A stretch of 64,000 bases of DNA, from positions 180,001-244,000 of the forward strand of contig JAOPHQ010005694.1 in the NCBI GenBank assembly GCA_030340625.1, given 5' to 3'. The notes under the pieces were generated by a model. The model ran no database searches. It was not told the DNA's origin and saw only the letters and a list, made by a program, of their open reading frames with translations. Below, one piece after another: positions 48,603 to 60,655 of the stretch (its first letter is position 1; each line of letters begins with the position of its first letter). Position numbers and translations under genes: made by a program. This DNA is from Merluccius polli (taxonomy: Eukaryota > Chordata > Actinopteri > Gadiformes > Merlucciidae).

Positions 48603-51600
48603 TGTGATTTGCCGGCGCAGGGTGTTTAGTGTTCAGTGATAGTGAGGCTTTAACAGATGCATGATGGATGAGGCCAGGACTGATGAGATAGTAGTAGTGC
48701 AGCTATCGTTCTTCTTCCTGCAGCCCATGGTGACCCCTGAACCCACATAAAACAGCACGAATACACACGCACGCACATGCACATGTGTGTTTGTGCGTGC
48801 GCCTTGCAGATTAGCTTCAACGTTCCTATCAGAATCTCAGATAATCTGCTAGGCACATTACCATCATAACTGTGGTTAAATATGGTACATGAGCACTATT
48901 ACATAATATAAAATTAAGCACAACTCAAAGTTGGAAGCCACCTAAACACTGCATTATCATAAAGTAGGCATTGTAAAGACGTGGGGAAAATACAGCTAAA
49001 TTGTTAATACAGCGCTTTTAATTTGGCACATGATTGATGATGTGGGAAAAACAAAGTAATAGAATTCTTCCTTTTGTCTTTTTACACAAAGCATTTTGGG
49101 GATATCTCACAATCATATCCAAGTACAATGCAAGAGTTGTGTGGAATAGCGTAGCGGCCTTACTGTTGACATTAGGAGATGGGAGAATAGGCTGAGGAAT
49201 GATGTCCAGGGTTAGAAATGTCCAAAAGGGTAGCCAGACAAACAAAATATAAAACAATTGTGTTACAATCGACGGACAGTGAATGTTCCATTATCTCTCC
49301 ACTTCTCTGCTATCAATACCCGCGTATTACTATCGCAGTTACAGTAGATGCTGTCAGATCTTTTTCACGCTCCCGGTGCAGAAAGCAATTGCGGTGGTCA
49401 CGGTGCCCCATTGATTTTTAATGCTGTCCTTTCTTTAATGCAGCTGGGACCAGGGACCATTGGGTGCGACTCATCAGTCAGCAATGCCACTGGCCCGCTG
49501 CCAGCATCTACAGTAGCGCACACTCGTCCCCCACACGGACCCTCACACACGGGGTCTTGAGTTACACGGCAATTTACGCTGATAAGAACCTGGCCCTTAG
49601 TCATGCGCTCGGGTTTCTGTTGAAAGCAGAGAGATTTTGATTCATGACTGCCGGAGGAAAGGAGGAGGTTTGAAGAGTTAAAGCTAAACTACTTTAGCTT
49701 TAACCACCCCCCCCCCCCACCCCACCCCTGCCTGAGTGTGTCATCATAAATGTACATGCGTGTGTGAGAGAAAAGTACGAAAAAAAAGAGAGCATTCCCT
49801 TGAATGAAAGTGGTGGCTCCCCCAGGTAGTGCGTTAGTGTGACTGAGTCATGCTCTCTCCCGTCAAGAGAAGTAGATCTGTTCTGGTTTCTCCTCACGGT
49901 TGCTGCTGCATAGCCAGAGCGGAGAGCAAAGGCAAAATCTCAGTGGGATGATGTAGTCAAGGAGAAGAAAAGTCTGGAGGACAAAAAATAAAAAAGACGA
50001 AGCGGAGAACGGAGAGTGGATGCAGAGAGTGAGAGGCCTGCGGGCGCAGCTGTCAGGGATTTTGAAGATTTCTTTCCAGTGTGAATGTTGCCCGGGTAGG
50101 ATTAAGTCAAGGCAGTCGTTAACATGACTTCACTTTTGTGGAGCCATGTGTAGGAGAAGAGTCAAATTTGTAATGAATGTCTGTGGGATAATATGCAGAA
50201 CGAACACGCGGAGGGAGTTGTTTTGGGGATGTTTTTTTTTGAATGGGGTCAGGGAGTTCAGAGGCTGTAACTAAAGAAAGGTGACAGCCAAAAGAGATTG
50301 TTTCCAATATTCAAATATGTTTTGCTGTCTACTACAGATGCAAAGTGCATGTTAGTCCCGCCGCATAGACCCTACACAGTGACATCCTTTTCTGATTATG
50401 ATGTGAATGTCAGTACTCGGCCAAGAAATGTTCAATAGTCTGTCAGAGCTCCAAACGAAAGAGTGATCCCCTTCATTTTAAGGCAGATGTGCTTCGTTCC
50501 ACATCCTGTGGTTTCAATTACACTGTGCCTGACCCACCTGTGACTGAAATGGAAATTAAGCACAATGTCTCGCCCTCCGCCCATGCACACGAGCATGTAA
50601 ATGCCTCCAGTTAAACGGCGCTACTGCAGGGGTTGTCATTCATAATTTTCAACAGAACATTTAACTCAAGAGTGCTCTTTTCCTCCTCTGAACATTAACC
50701 TCCTGTTATACACAGTTTTTTTTTAAAAAGGGTGGCTCTAAAATCTCATTACAGATGCACAGAAGCACAGAATCCATTACTGTTCTCAGGCAGAATGCAA
50801 TCCAACATATGAACAAATATATGATATTTGGCCTCGGGGCATGAACTCTCTCGCCTCGTGGTGCAGATTAACACGCTCATCGTTGCTAAAAGCCGGCCCT
50901 TTTCCACCTCACCGTAGTACCAATAAGGGCACATAAATGCTGCTCACAGCTGTGTGTGCTCTGCAGTACAGACAGCTGCATGCCCCCTTCCTGTTCCCTT
51001 GAGACAAATGATACCCCATTACCACACGCAGCACCGTCGTCACTTTTCACCACCTCCTCCACACCCCCCTTCTTTCCTTTTACAACAAGGTTAACCATCT
51101 TCCCAGCTATAACTCACTGCAAGTCCTACAGTCCTACACCCTTAAACTCTTCTCTTATTAAAATTATAGAGGCCTGTGTTCCCATGGTAAATGCATGAGT
51201 CGCCATTTGGAAGTGTTTGGAAGAAAGGCACATCCCGGGATGCAAAGGTCATGGTACCAACCCTATCGCCTGTCAGACGCATGCACGGGTGCATGCCGGA
51301 GACCCCAGTTGCAACTGTGATAGTAGCGTGGGTGACATGGAGTCCTGTTTCCTCCCCATAGCTTAGATTGCAGAATGTAGCGGAAGCATGTGTCCTATAC
51401 GTCCCGTTACCCACAGATGCGCTGCGAAATCACACACGCGTGCTATAGGCACATTCGCGCACATGCGTGCACACATGCATGTCCGCACTTAATGTTGCAC
51501 ATGCACACTGCAGTAAAGGGATACACGTGGTTAAAATATTACACGGGGTGAGTGATTTTGACGCCAGCCAACTTACAGGCTGTTTATAGCTGTAGGGGCT

Positions 51601-51913
51601 GCTGCTGATTAAAAAGCCTTGCATTTACATCTCGACATTGCAGACATCGCCGTGTGACTGTGCTTGTTAATCAGTGACTCTTGCGTTAGTCTCGCATCAA
51701 TCTTGTATGACAGACCAACACCGCCTTTCCCGATGTAAAGCTTGCATAATCGCAATACAAGAAGTCCCATCACCGAGACTATTCAGTTTCCCATTCAATC
51801 TTAAAATGTTGATGACATTTTATGCATGTACATAGAAACACAAAAACAAACAATATAAAAACCTGATTAATTGACATTCCCATTCAATATTTGAACGTCA
51901 TATTTTGAGGGGG
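48602..51913. other. Unique DNA, no gene seen
   Basis: C12 at 49707-49718. ACGC/ATGC-type loose repeats at 48763-48800 and 51430-51500. No supported exon or transposon boundary. Confidence 0.5.
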
Positions 51914-51929
51914 ATTAGGGTTAGGGTTA
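51914..51929 (+). repeat. Short telomere-like repeat
   Basis: attagggttagggtta, about two and a half TTAGGG units, in otherwise unique DNA. Confidence 0.9.
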
Positions 51930-52382
51930 TAAAAATAAAGCGAAACTGTAGCTGCCGTTCCTCATCATCAGGTGGAAATGAAAGGCTGCTGCTGTGTCCT
52001 CATATGTCAACCACTGGTGAGGAAAGGAGACTGCCTTCATACAAGATTGGGGCTTTAAATCAGCTGTCTGGAGCGTTCTGCTGCTCCTCATCTGGAGGAC
52101 CATCCTTCACAACAGGAGGCAACCTACTTCACTTTGATATTCTCTGCCATTTTTTTCAACACAGCCTTTATGTAGGATACGTTTTGTATGTTATGGTGCA
52201 TGCGTGTTGGCCGTGTGTCGTTGTGCATGTGTTCCTTTTTTAGTTCATCTGTGTGCATTTCTTGATGGGCAGGAAAAAAAAGCTTCATAAAAGAATCTCA
52301 CTTCAGCCGTGGATGTGGAGTGGGCCCACAGTGCCTCCTTCCACTACAACACATTGCCCTTCCTTTTGCCGCTTGCTTTCTG

Positions 52383-52388
<6 letters not shown>
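51930..52388. other. Unique DNA, no gene seen
   Basis: No feature supported. Confidence 0.45.

Positions 52389-52426
<38 letters not shown>
52389..52426. repeat. (CT)n microsatellite
   Basis: Uninterrupted CT run. Confidence 0.97.
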
Positions 52427-52430
<4 letters not shown>

Positions 52431-53086
52431 CCTCTCTCTGCTAGTTATTATGAGTGAGACTCAACAAGGCCAAGCTGCTCTGAACCTTGGTTGCAGTGTG
52501 TTGTGACCACGTATTAATGAGCTGTAGTGTTGATGCAATTCAAATTGTAAGGGATGCATGCCATAGACGTTCCTTTTCCTTGCAGTTTCCTCATTCATTA
52601 AAATGAAGTGGGTAAGTGGTCTTCACTGATAATCATTAACGTTGGCCAAATATGTTCCTGCCTCTCCTTCTCCTTTTCGCCAGATTGAAACCTGCAAAAA
52701 TGTGTTTTCCATGGAATTCAATTCCAAACACAGAAAGACAGACTTCTGAAATAGTGTATTTGTATGCACTCCTGATTTACATACACTTCAATATAATGCT
52801 GTTTACAGTAACAGTAGGCTAGTATAGAATTGTACTGTAAGCATCAGCACTGAAAGTGTCTGAGTGCACTTACTTGCACATACTGATATGGTAGATCTTT
52901 GACCCTTGCTTGCCCACTTGAGTTGCGCTCAAATGGTACTCTGTACACTTGCTTCATGCATACCGTGTTGCGTTGGAGGACATGGGAAATGGTAAAATGG
53001 CTGACACCGTTGATTACTTCAAAGTTTACATTGTGTTCACCAACTCTGCTGTATTTCACGCAGTCAGGTGGCAGTTGTTGTCTATC
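52427..53086. other. Unique DNA, no gene seen
   Basis: An 86-codon minus-strand frame (52844-53104) has no domain. Confidence 0.45.
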
Positions 53087-53122
53087 GACAACAACTATCG
53101 ACAACTGTCGATAGTGTTGTTT
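53087..53122. repeat. Short hairpin-forming inverted repeat
   Basis: caacaactatcgaca and tgtcgatagtgttg pair around a short loop with one bulge. AT-rich sequence follows immediately. Confidence 0.75.
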
Positions 53123-53215
53123 TATTTTTTTATGTATATATATTTTTTAAATTTATTTTGTTTATTTTTTATTTTATTATTATTATTTTTATTATGTATT
53201 TTTATTATGTTGCTA
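53123..53215. repeat. Low-complexity T/A-rich tract
   Basis: Runs of TTTTATTT and (TTA)n units, nearly free of G and C. Confidence 0.9.
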
Positions 53216-53279
53216 TTCTTACCACATTTTTCTTTTTGCTATTCTATTTGTGTCTCTTTTGTTAATCTATTAGTCGTAC

Positions 53280-53385
53280 TACGTATTGTTTGCCTGCCAG
53301 GTCAAAAAGAATTTCAATGTGCAGAATGACCCTGCGTTTTTCTGAACAGATGACAATAAAACACTTTGACTTTTGACAATGAGAG
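53280..53385 (+). mobile_element. CR1/Rex-type LINE 3' end fragment
   Basis: gtcaaaaagaatttcaatgt followed by gatgacaataaaacactttgacttttgac matches the pattern of fish CR1/Rex1-like 3' ends (a short UTR, AATAAA and reiterated TTTGAC-like units). No reverse transcriptase sequence remains upstream. Confidence 0.6.
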
Positions 53386-54019
53386 CCTCTTGCTGTTGGG
53401 AGAACAAAGCAGTCCTTCCACCCTCTTGTGGTAGTCTTGCAATTCTAGAAAAGGGAAAATGCACTTACAAATGTATACAGTAAAAATAGTAATGGACATT
53501 ACTTCTATATGTAAAATGTTGTATTATAAAAAAGGTTTCCTTTTTTCACCAGGCCCCTTTCTATTGACAAAGTGATGTCAATAGAATCAAATGTACACAG
53601 TAAACCTTCAATTACCTTCAATGACCTCTCTTAATGTCCTGATTATGGTGGCCACAGAGAATCTGCTCAAATTGGGTTGTACTCTTTGTCCTGCTTCACT
53701 CAGTCATTCCATGAACAAGAACATGGTTCATCACAAGTGCCCGAATTGAATCCAAAATTACTGTTCTGGGTCTTGCTCTTCATCGTCCTTGTCCACCTTC
53801 CTCCTCTGCCTCTCAGATTGTCTCCATCCATTTGTATCAACATTCAATGCACCTATGCCACCTGTGCGTTCTGAACTGGTTTATATTCTGTATAATTCAT
53901 TTGATCAGGTCATTAAAAACAAGTGTGAACCATCTTGAGTTATGTGTAAACAACGACACTTATATTTTAAGTGTCGCCACCATCTAGCCCGATCTATTTT
54001 TAACATTCATAGCTATTAA
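53386..54019. other. Unique AT-rich DNA, no gene seen
   Basis: No supported feature. Confidence 0.45.
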
Positions 54020-54098
54020 TTCATAACTTTACTTCACTATACTGCAATTACTGTAATACCCGAAACACATCAGAAGGGAACTACAGAATTAGACACTA
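54020..54098 (+). pseudogene. LINE reverse-transcriptase C-terminal fragment, upstream piece
   Basis: The plus frame opened after a stop at 54017 reads ...ITVIPETHQKGTTELDT up to the Harbinger junction. It continues in frame at 55766 once the Harbinger is removed. On its own it is unremarkable; its identity comes from the downstream piece. Confidence 0.6.
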
Positions 54099-54608
54099 TG
54101 GGCCCTATCTTGCCGGTCTGAAACGCAAGTATCAAATGCAAAGCGCAAGTGGCTTTGTGGGCGGATCTTGGGTGCTGTTGCTATTATGCCGGCGGGATAA
54201 ATGACTCTTGCGCCCAGCGCAAATCTAAAATGGGTTGGTCTGAAGTAGCTACATTAGTCATAGGTGTGGTTTGGGCGTAACGTGCAATAAACCAATCAGA
54301 GCGTCGTCTCACATTCCCTTTAAATGCAGGCGCGCTTGTTCCATGGCGAGCACATCGCGCATTGCCACTACTGGACCGAGACGTGTCCAATCCCGCCGTA
54401 GCGCGCGCATGCCTATCAGAGGGAAAAATAATTAGTTCTTCTGTTTAAATCTTTTCAGCTTTTCATTTTTTTTGTAAATAAAGAAATGTCACAAAGACAT
54501 ACTTTCCGATGTTTTGGCCTCACTCTCACTGAATCACGAGGTTATGAATGCAGGGTGATATATTTGCAATGTAGTCTAACATTAGACCGAGATTACTTTG
54601 CTTACCTC

Positions 54609-54927
54609 CAGTGCTTGAAGTGGAAAAAAATAAGTGCCAGTACTCCCTTATTCACATATAAGCGACGCGTGCAAATCAGTCAACCATTGTAAAGTTCTGA
54701 ATTTTTAGATTTTTAGTGCCCCACCCCGGCGCTGCCAACTGGGATGGCAAGGCTTTTTTTATGCCACCCCATGCCACCCCGGTAGATCCGCCCCTGGTTA
54801 GGGCAGAGTAGAGTACCGGCAGCCTGTGACAAGTGCCGGTACACAAGAAAAAGTGCCGGTACGCCAAAGGGTAAAATGTAGAAGCGCCGACTGCGTAGCG
54901 GTGAGTACCGGCCCACTTCGAGCACTG
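54609..54927. mobile_element. hAT-type MITE (319 bp) nested in the Harbinger
   Basis: Inverted ends cagtgcttgaagtgg and ccacttcgagcactg (one mismatch) are flanked by the identical 8-mer CTTACCTC at 54601-54608 and 54928-54935. The right half repeats gtgccggtac words. The segment up to 54799 ends in ggtagatccgcccctg; on the minus strand this resembles another hAT terminus (CAGGGGCGGATCTACC), hinting at one more nested, truncated insertion. Confidence 0.9.
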
Positions 54928-54959
54928 CTTACCTCACTATAGATGATGCAGCTCTTCTG

Positions 54960-55226
54960 TCAAATAAGCTCTCCTCTCCCGTGCTGCTGCTGGGGTATTT
55001 GGGTTAAATGGCACCGGCACATGCAGTTCAACATCACGTCTCCTGAAGTCCTGTAATATTTCCTGCATAAGAATGCTGCGACTTTTTGAGGACTGTACTG
55101 TAAAGTGCCTCCTGATTTATCCAAACACCTGGAGCGCATTTTCAGTATGCCGAATGTTCTTTCAATTACACTGCGTGTTTCTGTGTGTTTTCGATTATAA
55201 AACATTTCACGCGCTGTTGCTGGCAT
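54960..55226 (-). pseudogene. Harbinger transposase C-terminal fragment
   Basis: The minus-strand frame contains RSVIERTFGILKMRSRCLDK and GGTLQYSPQKVAAFL. This is the hallmark end of the HARBI1-like DDE transposase (consensus VIEQTFGVLK.RFRCLD, ..GGALQY.PEKV..II.AC..LHN). The E of the ER(T/A)FG motif region is the third acidic catalytic residue's neighbourhood in this family. The expected downstream ACCVLHN is degraded, and everything N-terminal of about 90 residues is missing, replaced by non-coding sequence after 55227. Confidence 0.85.
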
Positions 55227-55765
55227 AATAAAAGGTGTCCTTGTCCTGGTGTCCTTATATACCTATGTGTCTTGCGACTATTGGTCAAACAGGTTAATTT
55301 GATCCGTCATTACTATTAGCCTGAATATTTTGGGTAACTGCACGCTAGATTTATGCCTATTTTTTCACATATGTGGTAATATTTTTGCTTGTATGTATGG
55401 TTTGCAAAAATGGGAACTGCTTCCTTGTAGATGAGAGAAGCAAAGTGTATGCACGTACACACGCTACATTATGGCCAAGCATGCGCCCTTAAAATAGTGT
55501 CTGAATAAGCGCCACTGACTTTAGACTCGGTTTTTCCTGGTCTGTGGCGCAATTGTTTTGTGAAACTGCAAAATAGCACCAGGGAACGTTTGCGCCGGGA
55601 CACGCCTCCTGTTTTCGCTGAACCGCCCCCGGAGCGCAAGTTCATTCCCCAAGTTAAGGACTTGTGCCGGTTGAGGGAAAATTCCAATGTGTGTCGGGTG
55701 CAAAATAGGAATTGTACAAGCGCCAGTGCACAAAGTCAATTGCGCTGAGTGCAAGATAGGGCCCT

Positions 55766-55924
55766 AAGACTTTCTTTGCACAAACTGCATTTTCAATTAA
55801 AGGTACAACCCTCTGGAATTCCTTACCTACCAGTCGAAATCAGATTCAGGATTTTAAAATGTTTTCTACAACAGTCGAGTCCTGGTTAAATCTTGGCCAG
55901 AACTGTAATCATGACATCAGCTAG
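55766..55924 (+). pseudogene. LINE reverse-transcriptase C-terminal fragment, downstream piece
   Basis: The plus frame reads KTFFAQTAFSIKGTTLWNSL then PTSRNQIQDFKMF and stops at TAG 55922-55924. The motif TxFxxxAFSxxGxxLWNSLP..(I/L)R....FK is the C-terminal end of ORF2 in fish CR1/L2/Rex-type LINEs. It is joined in frame to 54020-54098 when the Harbinger is excised. Likely 3' UTR follows to about 56250. Confidence 0.8.
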
Positions 55925-56957
55925 TCATTATTTGTGTCGGCTACTTGAGGTAGTGCTATACATGTCTTGCAATCTGCTTTGTTATGTTTTATTTGTCTGT
56001 TTGTATGTTTGTTTGTGTGCTGTCATGGATAGATGCCGTTTTGTCTGATTGCTATATGCACTGATTTTAAACTGTATCATTTAACTTTAATGGTTGTTTG
56101 CCCATGCCCAATACCCATCATGGTACTGGTGTTGGAAATTAGCTTCGGCTATATACACATGTACAATACATCGGACACTGCTTCTGCAACTGTGTCTCTC
56201 ACTCTCTGTTTTTCCCCCCAAAAAACTACAAAAAAAGAAAACTGTTGTGTTTGACTTTATATGTGCATCACAGTGGGACGTGTGTTTTAGTGAGTGAGAA
56301 TGTGTTTAGAGTTTTGCAAAACGAATGGATGAGATTTGCAAATGGTGTCTAACTATTTGAACTTCTTTAAGGTTTTGCCAAAAAAGTGATTGATTCAACA
56401 AATGGGTTTAGGCCACTGAGCATTTGGTTCAGAGAATGGGATTTAGTGTTTTAGCAATTCAGAAAAACTGTGAAAGTAATTCTGTTAAGGGCATGGCTAT
56501 GTTACTACAGGAATTTGAACACTTGGGATTAACCTTCACCCGTGCAAACTGCACCATGTGATGTATCATTACTGCTCCCCAGAGCTTTATAATGAGAAGT
56601 AAAGACTGTGTGCATAAAAAATCCATTCAGGAAAGAATAGTACAAACATCTCATGCTAAATTAAAAAGTAAGCATTTGCATACACTCTCAGCTGTTCTGT
56701 AACCCCATTTCATTTCCACAGTTCCCCATAGGATACAGATCTGTCTGGATGTACAGAATATAATGAGGCAGTTGAATCCGTACAGTTCGCTGGCCTCGGG
56801 CGAAGCAGGTGTAGTTTCTTTTTAGTTCAAACTAGAACAAAGGGTGAGAGGCATTGCTGATGTGGTCCATGCGGCTATACTGGGAATACCTTATGGTTAT
56901 GTACCCCCCCCCCTCAGCAGCACTCACTAACTCACCGTGTTTTTTTGCTTCTGCCAG
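55925..56957. other. Probable LINE 3' UTR then unique DNA
   Basis: Sequence to about 56250 is probably LINE 3' UTR. No clear terminal repeat or poly-A tail marks the end. The remainder shows no feature apart from a C10 run at 56904-56913. Confidence 0.4.
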
Positions 56958-57041
56958 CTCGGCTCTAGAGTGACAAGCGGACTGTGACTCCACACACTCT
57001 GCCCTCAACCCAGCCCCCCGATCCACCTTTCAGGGCCAAAG
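56958..57041 (+). other. Candidate non-coding or terminal exon (84 bp) with strong splice sites
   Basis: The acceptor ccgtgtttttttgcttctgccag and donor ccaaag|gtaagac are both close to consensus. All three plus frames contain a stop within it, so it could only be a UTR exon, a non-coding RNA exon or a poison/alternative exon. It may be a false positive. Confidence 0.3.
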
Positions 57042-57763
57042 GTAAGACATCCTCCATCCTCCTCCCATCCATCTGCTACTGCAATCTGCTGGCCCACCTG
57101 CCAGATACAGCCCAGAACGTATAATTACCCAGATCTCTCAGTGGACCGCTGTCTACTGCGGTTCTCCCTTGGAAACGCTCTGTTTATCGAACAAGGTGCC
57201 TCCCATTAAGTGTGAATTCAGCCAGCTTGTCGAGCTTCTTCTATAGCCCTGGACCATGAGTCTATTAGGCCACAGGTGAAGCACTGCGAGCAATATCTGT
57301 ACTGAATTATAGCGGCTCTTCATAGGCAGCGCTGCTCAAGAGTCACTTCATTGTGAGTGTAGACCATAGCTGGCCCCTCTGATGGCCTCCACTCACAACT
57401 GGCCCCACTGCTATACTCTGGCTAGCAGCCGACTTCAAAGTGAAGCGCAGCTAAAATGAGGGACTAAAATTAGCCGGGGCCAGGAGATAACCTGTGCCTC
57501 GAGATCAAAGCGGGGGAGGGAACCGCATGGCTCTCCCCCTTGGCCCGCTGTCGGCCCCGCTGCGGCGGCGGAGGCCGTCGGTAGAGAGAGGTATGTAGAA
57601 TGTGTGAGTGAGAGACAGATAGAGTGAGACGGGAAGTCGGGAAGCCACTGCTATGCTTTCCATGTGAATGATGGCCTGTTCACGAGGCCCCGCGATAGGG
57701 TGTCAGTTTCGTGGCTGGGGAACCTTGAGGGGTGTTTGGGAAGATGGGTGAGGTATGAGGGCA
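57042..57763. other. Unique GC-richer DNA, no gene seen
   Basis: A CpG-containing patch lies at 57510-57585 (ccccgctgcggcggcggagg). It is repeat-free from 57090 to 57700 and could hold conserved non-coding sequence. Confidence 0.45.
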
Positions 57764-57789
57764 GGGGGGGGGGGGGGGGGGGGGGGGGG
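57764..57789. repeat. G26 homopolymer
   Basis: Longest uninterrupted G run in the window. Confidence 0.96.
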
Positions 57790-58130
57790 TATTTAGTGTA
57801 GCGTACATTGTACTGTGACACCTTCACTGTACTGGATCACTGTTTGATAGTCCCCAGTAAAACACTCCGTGTGTGTGTGTGTGTATGTGACTGAGTTTAA
57901 TGAGAGAGAAAGAAGGAGAGGGATCGATGTTATAGATTGTGTGATTGATGATATCAAATTTGATCAGAGTGTGTGAGAAAGATGTTACTAAGCCTGGGTC
58001 GTATGAAGTGAGGGTAAAACTTCACACACCATTTGTGAAGGATATGATTGTCGTCATTGTGTAGGTCAGTGTGGATATAAGATAGGATCAAGCTTGATCT
58101 TCAACTGGTTGATAGACACATTGATAGACA
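57790..58130. other. Unique DNA with a short GT run
   Basis: (GT)n at 57870-57883; otherwise nothing. Confidence 0.5.
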
Positions 58131-58156
58131 CACACAACACACACACACACATACAA

Positions 58157-58186
<30 letters not shown>
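58131..58186. repeat. (AC)n microsatellite, interrupted
   Basis: AC units with ATACAA and GCAC interruptions. A (GT)n run follows at 58264-58287. Confidence 0.95.
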
Positions 58187-58187
<1 letters not shown>

Positions 58188-58286
58188 GCAAAATCCACAA
58201 ACCTACACTTAGCATGCCTAGTCCCTCAGGCCGACCAAAACTAGAGCAGATTGTAAGAGCATGGTGTGTGTGTGTGTGTGTGTGTG

Positions 58287-58610
58287 CGCCCTCACCCTCT
58301 CACCCCCGTCTCTTCCTGATGTCTCCTGTCCATTACATCGATTCTTGCATTCTTGATCACTATGGCACTCGCTGCCCTGCTGGTCACTGCAGGCCCCAGA
58401 TACCTCGTCTTTAATTGGCTATTGATTGACTATACTGTGTTGAAGAGGGGGAGAGAGGGGAGAGGTGGAGAAAGACTGAGACCTGGTGTAGGATCAGACA
58501 AATAAGCTTACGTTATTGCTGCTTATGGTTTATTTGTTTCTGTTATTATTTATTTGCCTTCCTTTATTTATATGTGGGAGATGATGAGGGATGTGGAATA
58601 TTATGCCAGA
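58287..58610. other. Unique DNA, no gene seen
   Basis: GA/GGGGA-rich patch at 58447-58475; otherwise no feature. Confidence 0.45.
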
Positions 58611-58681
58611 CCCCCCCCCCCCCCCCCCCGCCCTCACACATGCACACATGCGCGTGCACGCATGCACACATACACACACAT
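58611..58681. repeat. C19 run followed by CA/GCATGC-rich repeat
   Basis: C at 58611-58629, then cacatgcacacatgcgcgtgcacgcatgc and AC units. Confidence 0.93.
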
Positions 58682-59126
58682 AGCTTTTCAGACGCTATTT
58701 ATTTTGGTAGGTCACAGTGCGAACACCATATGTATTTGGACCAATAGATTGAGGCTCGCGAGGAGCCATCTTCAGTTTGGAAAGGGCAAAGAATTCAATT
58801 TGTGTCCCCGAAAGCCTGCTTTTGACATGAAATTGGTTTCTTTGCAATATGGCCAACACAAGTACCGCCTCATTATATCTGCATGTATTTGTGTGTGTGT
58901 GTGTGTGTGTGTGTTGTATACATTGTCCTCAGAAAAAGAAAATCTAAACCGTATACGATGGAAGATCAGTTCTTCTGGAAACAAATGGTGATTGAAGTGT
59001 TAACTGGAATATCAATCAATGTACTAGGCATGATTATGACAAACAATAACTCACATGCTCTGTGTCTTGCGACAGATGTTTTCTAAACAAGTGTGCACTT
59101 CAGAGTGATGTCAGGGTAACTGAAGG

Positions 59127-59130
<4 letters not shown>
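58682..59130. other. Unique DNA with a GT run
   Basis: (GT)n at 58889-58914. No supported gene. Confidence 0.45.
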
Positions 59131-59165
<35 letters not shown>

Positions 59166-59376
59166 GCGCTCTGTCGCTCTCTCTCTCACTCTCTCTCTCA
59201 CACGCTATCTCTCGCTCTGTCGCTCTCTCTCTCTCTCTCACATCCACATCCACACATCCACACACACATCCACAAATGTATGTCATTCACATCCCTCTCG
59301 TTCTATCAATCTCTCTTTTTTCTCACTCACGCACGCACACACGCGCTCTCTCTCTCTCTCTCTCTCTCGCGCTCTG

Positions 59377-59432
<56 letters not shown>
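59131..59432. repeat. Compound CT-rich block (~300 bases)
   Basis: Several CT runs (59133-59162, 59222-59240, 59347-59370, 59383-59432) are separated by cacgcgctctgtcgctctct-type units and CA-rich stretches. The recurring ctctgtcgctctctctct suggests duplication of a larger unit. Confidence 0.95.
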
Positions 59433-59437
<5 letters not shown>

Positions 59438-60600
59438 TGCCAAGTTGTGTGTGAGTGCAGGGCTTGATGTCTTTGTCCGAGGTGCTGGTGGTCAGCCCCA
59501 CACCGGAGCCCCCCTGTTGGGCCCAACCACCACATGTTCCCAGGCTCCAAGGTCATGTGTGTGTGTGTGTTTATGCATGTATTACTATGCGCAGTATACA
59601 GCGCTAAGCTGCATGTCCACATTGAGCATCCTCAGAGTGAGGCTGCAGTCTCAGGGCCTGTTTGTGCATTCAATTATGGGGATTGGGATGGGGGGCAGTT
59701 TATCCACACTGCTCCCACTGCATTGCTGCGGCCGCTGTGCAGAATAAATATGACATCACTTTAGCACTCGCACTGTTCAGCACGCCTCAACACTGTGGCG
59801 TCGATGGCTAAGTGGCTCAGGGCACAATTCAGTATGTATTAGTGGATTACATGTAATTCAATTTTCTGTGGTCTCTCATGATTTAGTTGTAATTTAAGAT
59901 GTAGCGTGGTATGGTGTAATATCTCGAATCGCTGTTGCGTATTATTGCGAGCTTCGCTGAAGTCCAATGGGACATAGGTTTAGTCATCTGAAAGCTATTA
60001 TAAAATGCCTTCTCTCAGCACACAGGAAGTTAGTTGAGCATATCTTTGGTTAATTTACGATTGGATTGTGCTTCAAATGCCAGTAATATAATTTCTTATG
60101 AAAAATACATATACAGAGATTTCGCCTGTGTGTGTGTCTTACATAAAGGAAATTTCATTTGGTGATATTAGCTGAAACTGGTATTGCTTTTTGCTGCCAA
60201 GATGCATTTTGGTGGACAATGTGAAGGTTTTTGGCTGTAGCTGTACCCTGTTTCTAAAATGGCAGTATGCCGTATATCATGGTTTTCCCAAGAGCTTAAC
60301 AGTTACACTGTATGAGCTTGCTAAACGGTGAATCCATTCATCTGAATATTCAACTTGTGCAGTGATCAAAGATTCAAATTAATTTAGTGTGTGCAACCTT
60401 CAGTTACACACAACCTACCGAATGCACTTTGGATGGAAATAAAACCACCTATCCATTCCCTGATCATCCAATGAAGGACATCTGTATCCAAGGGAAACGA
60501 ACAACAAACGCAGTATTGACAAGCACTGGATTTATACTTTCGGCATCAATAAAAAACAAACTAATATACAAATCATGCATACCCACACATGCGGACACAC
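59433..60600. other. Unique DNA, no gene seen
   Basis: No repeats or splice-bounded frames of note. Confidence 0.5.
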
Positions 60601-60655
60601 TCTGTCTCTCTCTCTCTCTGTCTCTCTCACACACATACATAGACACACACACATC
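60601..60655. repeat. (CT)n-(AC)n mixed microsatellite
   Basis: tctctctctctctgtctctctcacacacatacatagacacacacac. Confidence 0.9.

Larger units (their letters stand above)
54100..55764. mobile_element. PIF/Harbinger-type element (1665 bp), internally deleted
   Basis: Perfect inverted ends gggccctatcttgc (54100-54113) and gcaagatagggccc (55751-55764), with further GCGCAA/TTGCGC subterminal words and the accaatcagagcgtcgtctc segment common in fish Harbingers. A minus-strand fragment of the transposase C-terminus survives. The flanking target is TA or CTA (54096-54098 and 55764-55766), slightly different from the usual 3-bp TWA. A 319-bp hAT MITE is inserted in it. It lacks the N-terminal transposase and the Myb-like second protein, so it is non-autonomous. 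Confidence 0.9.
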
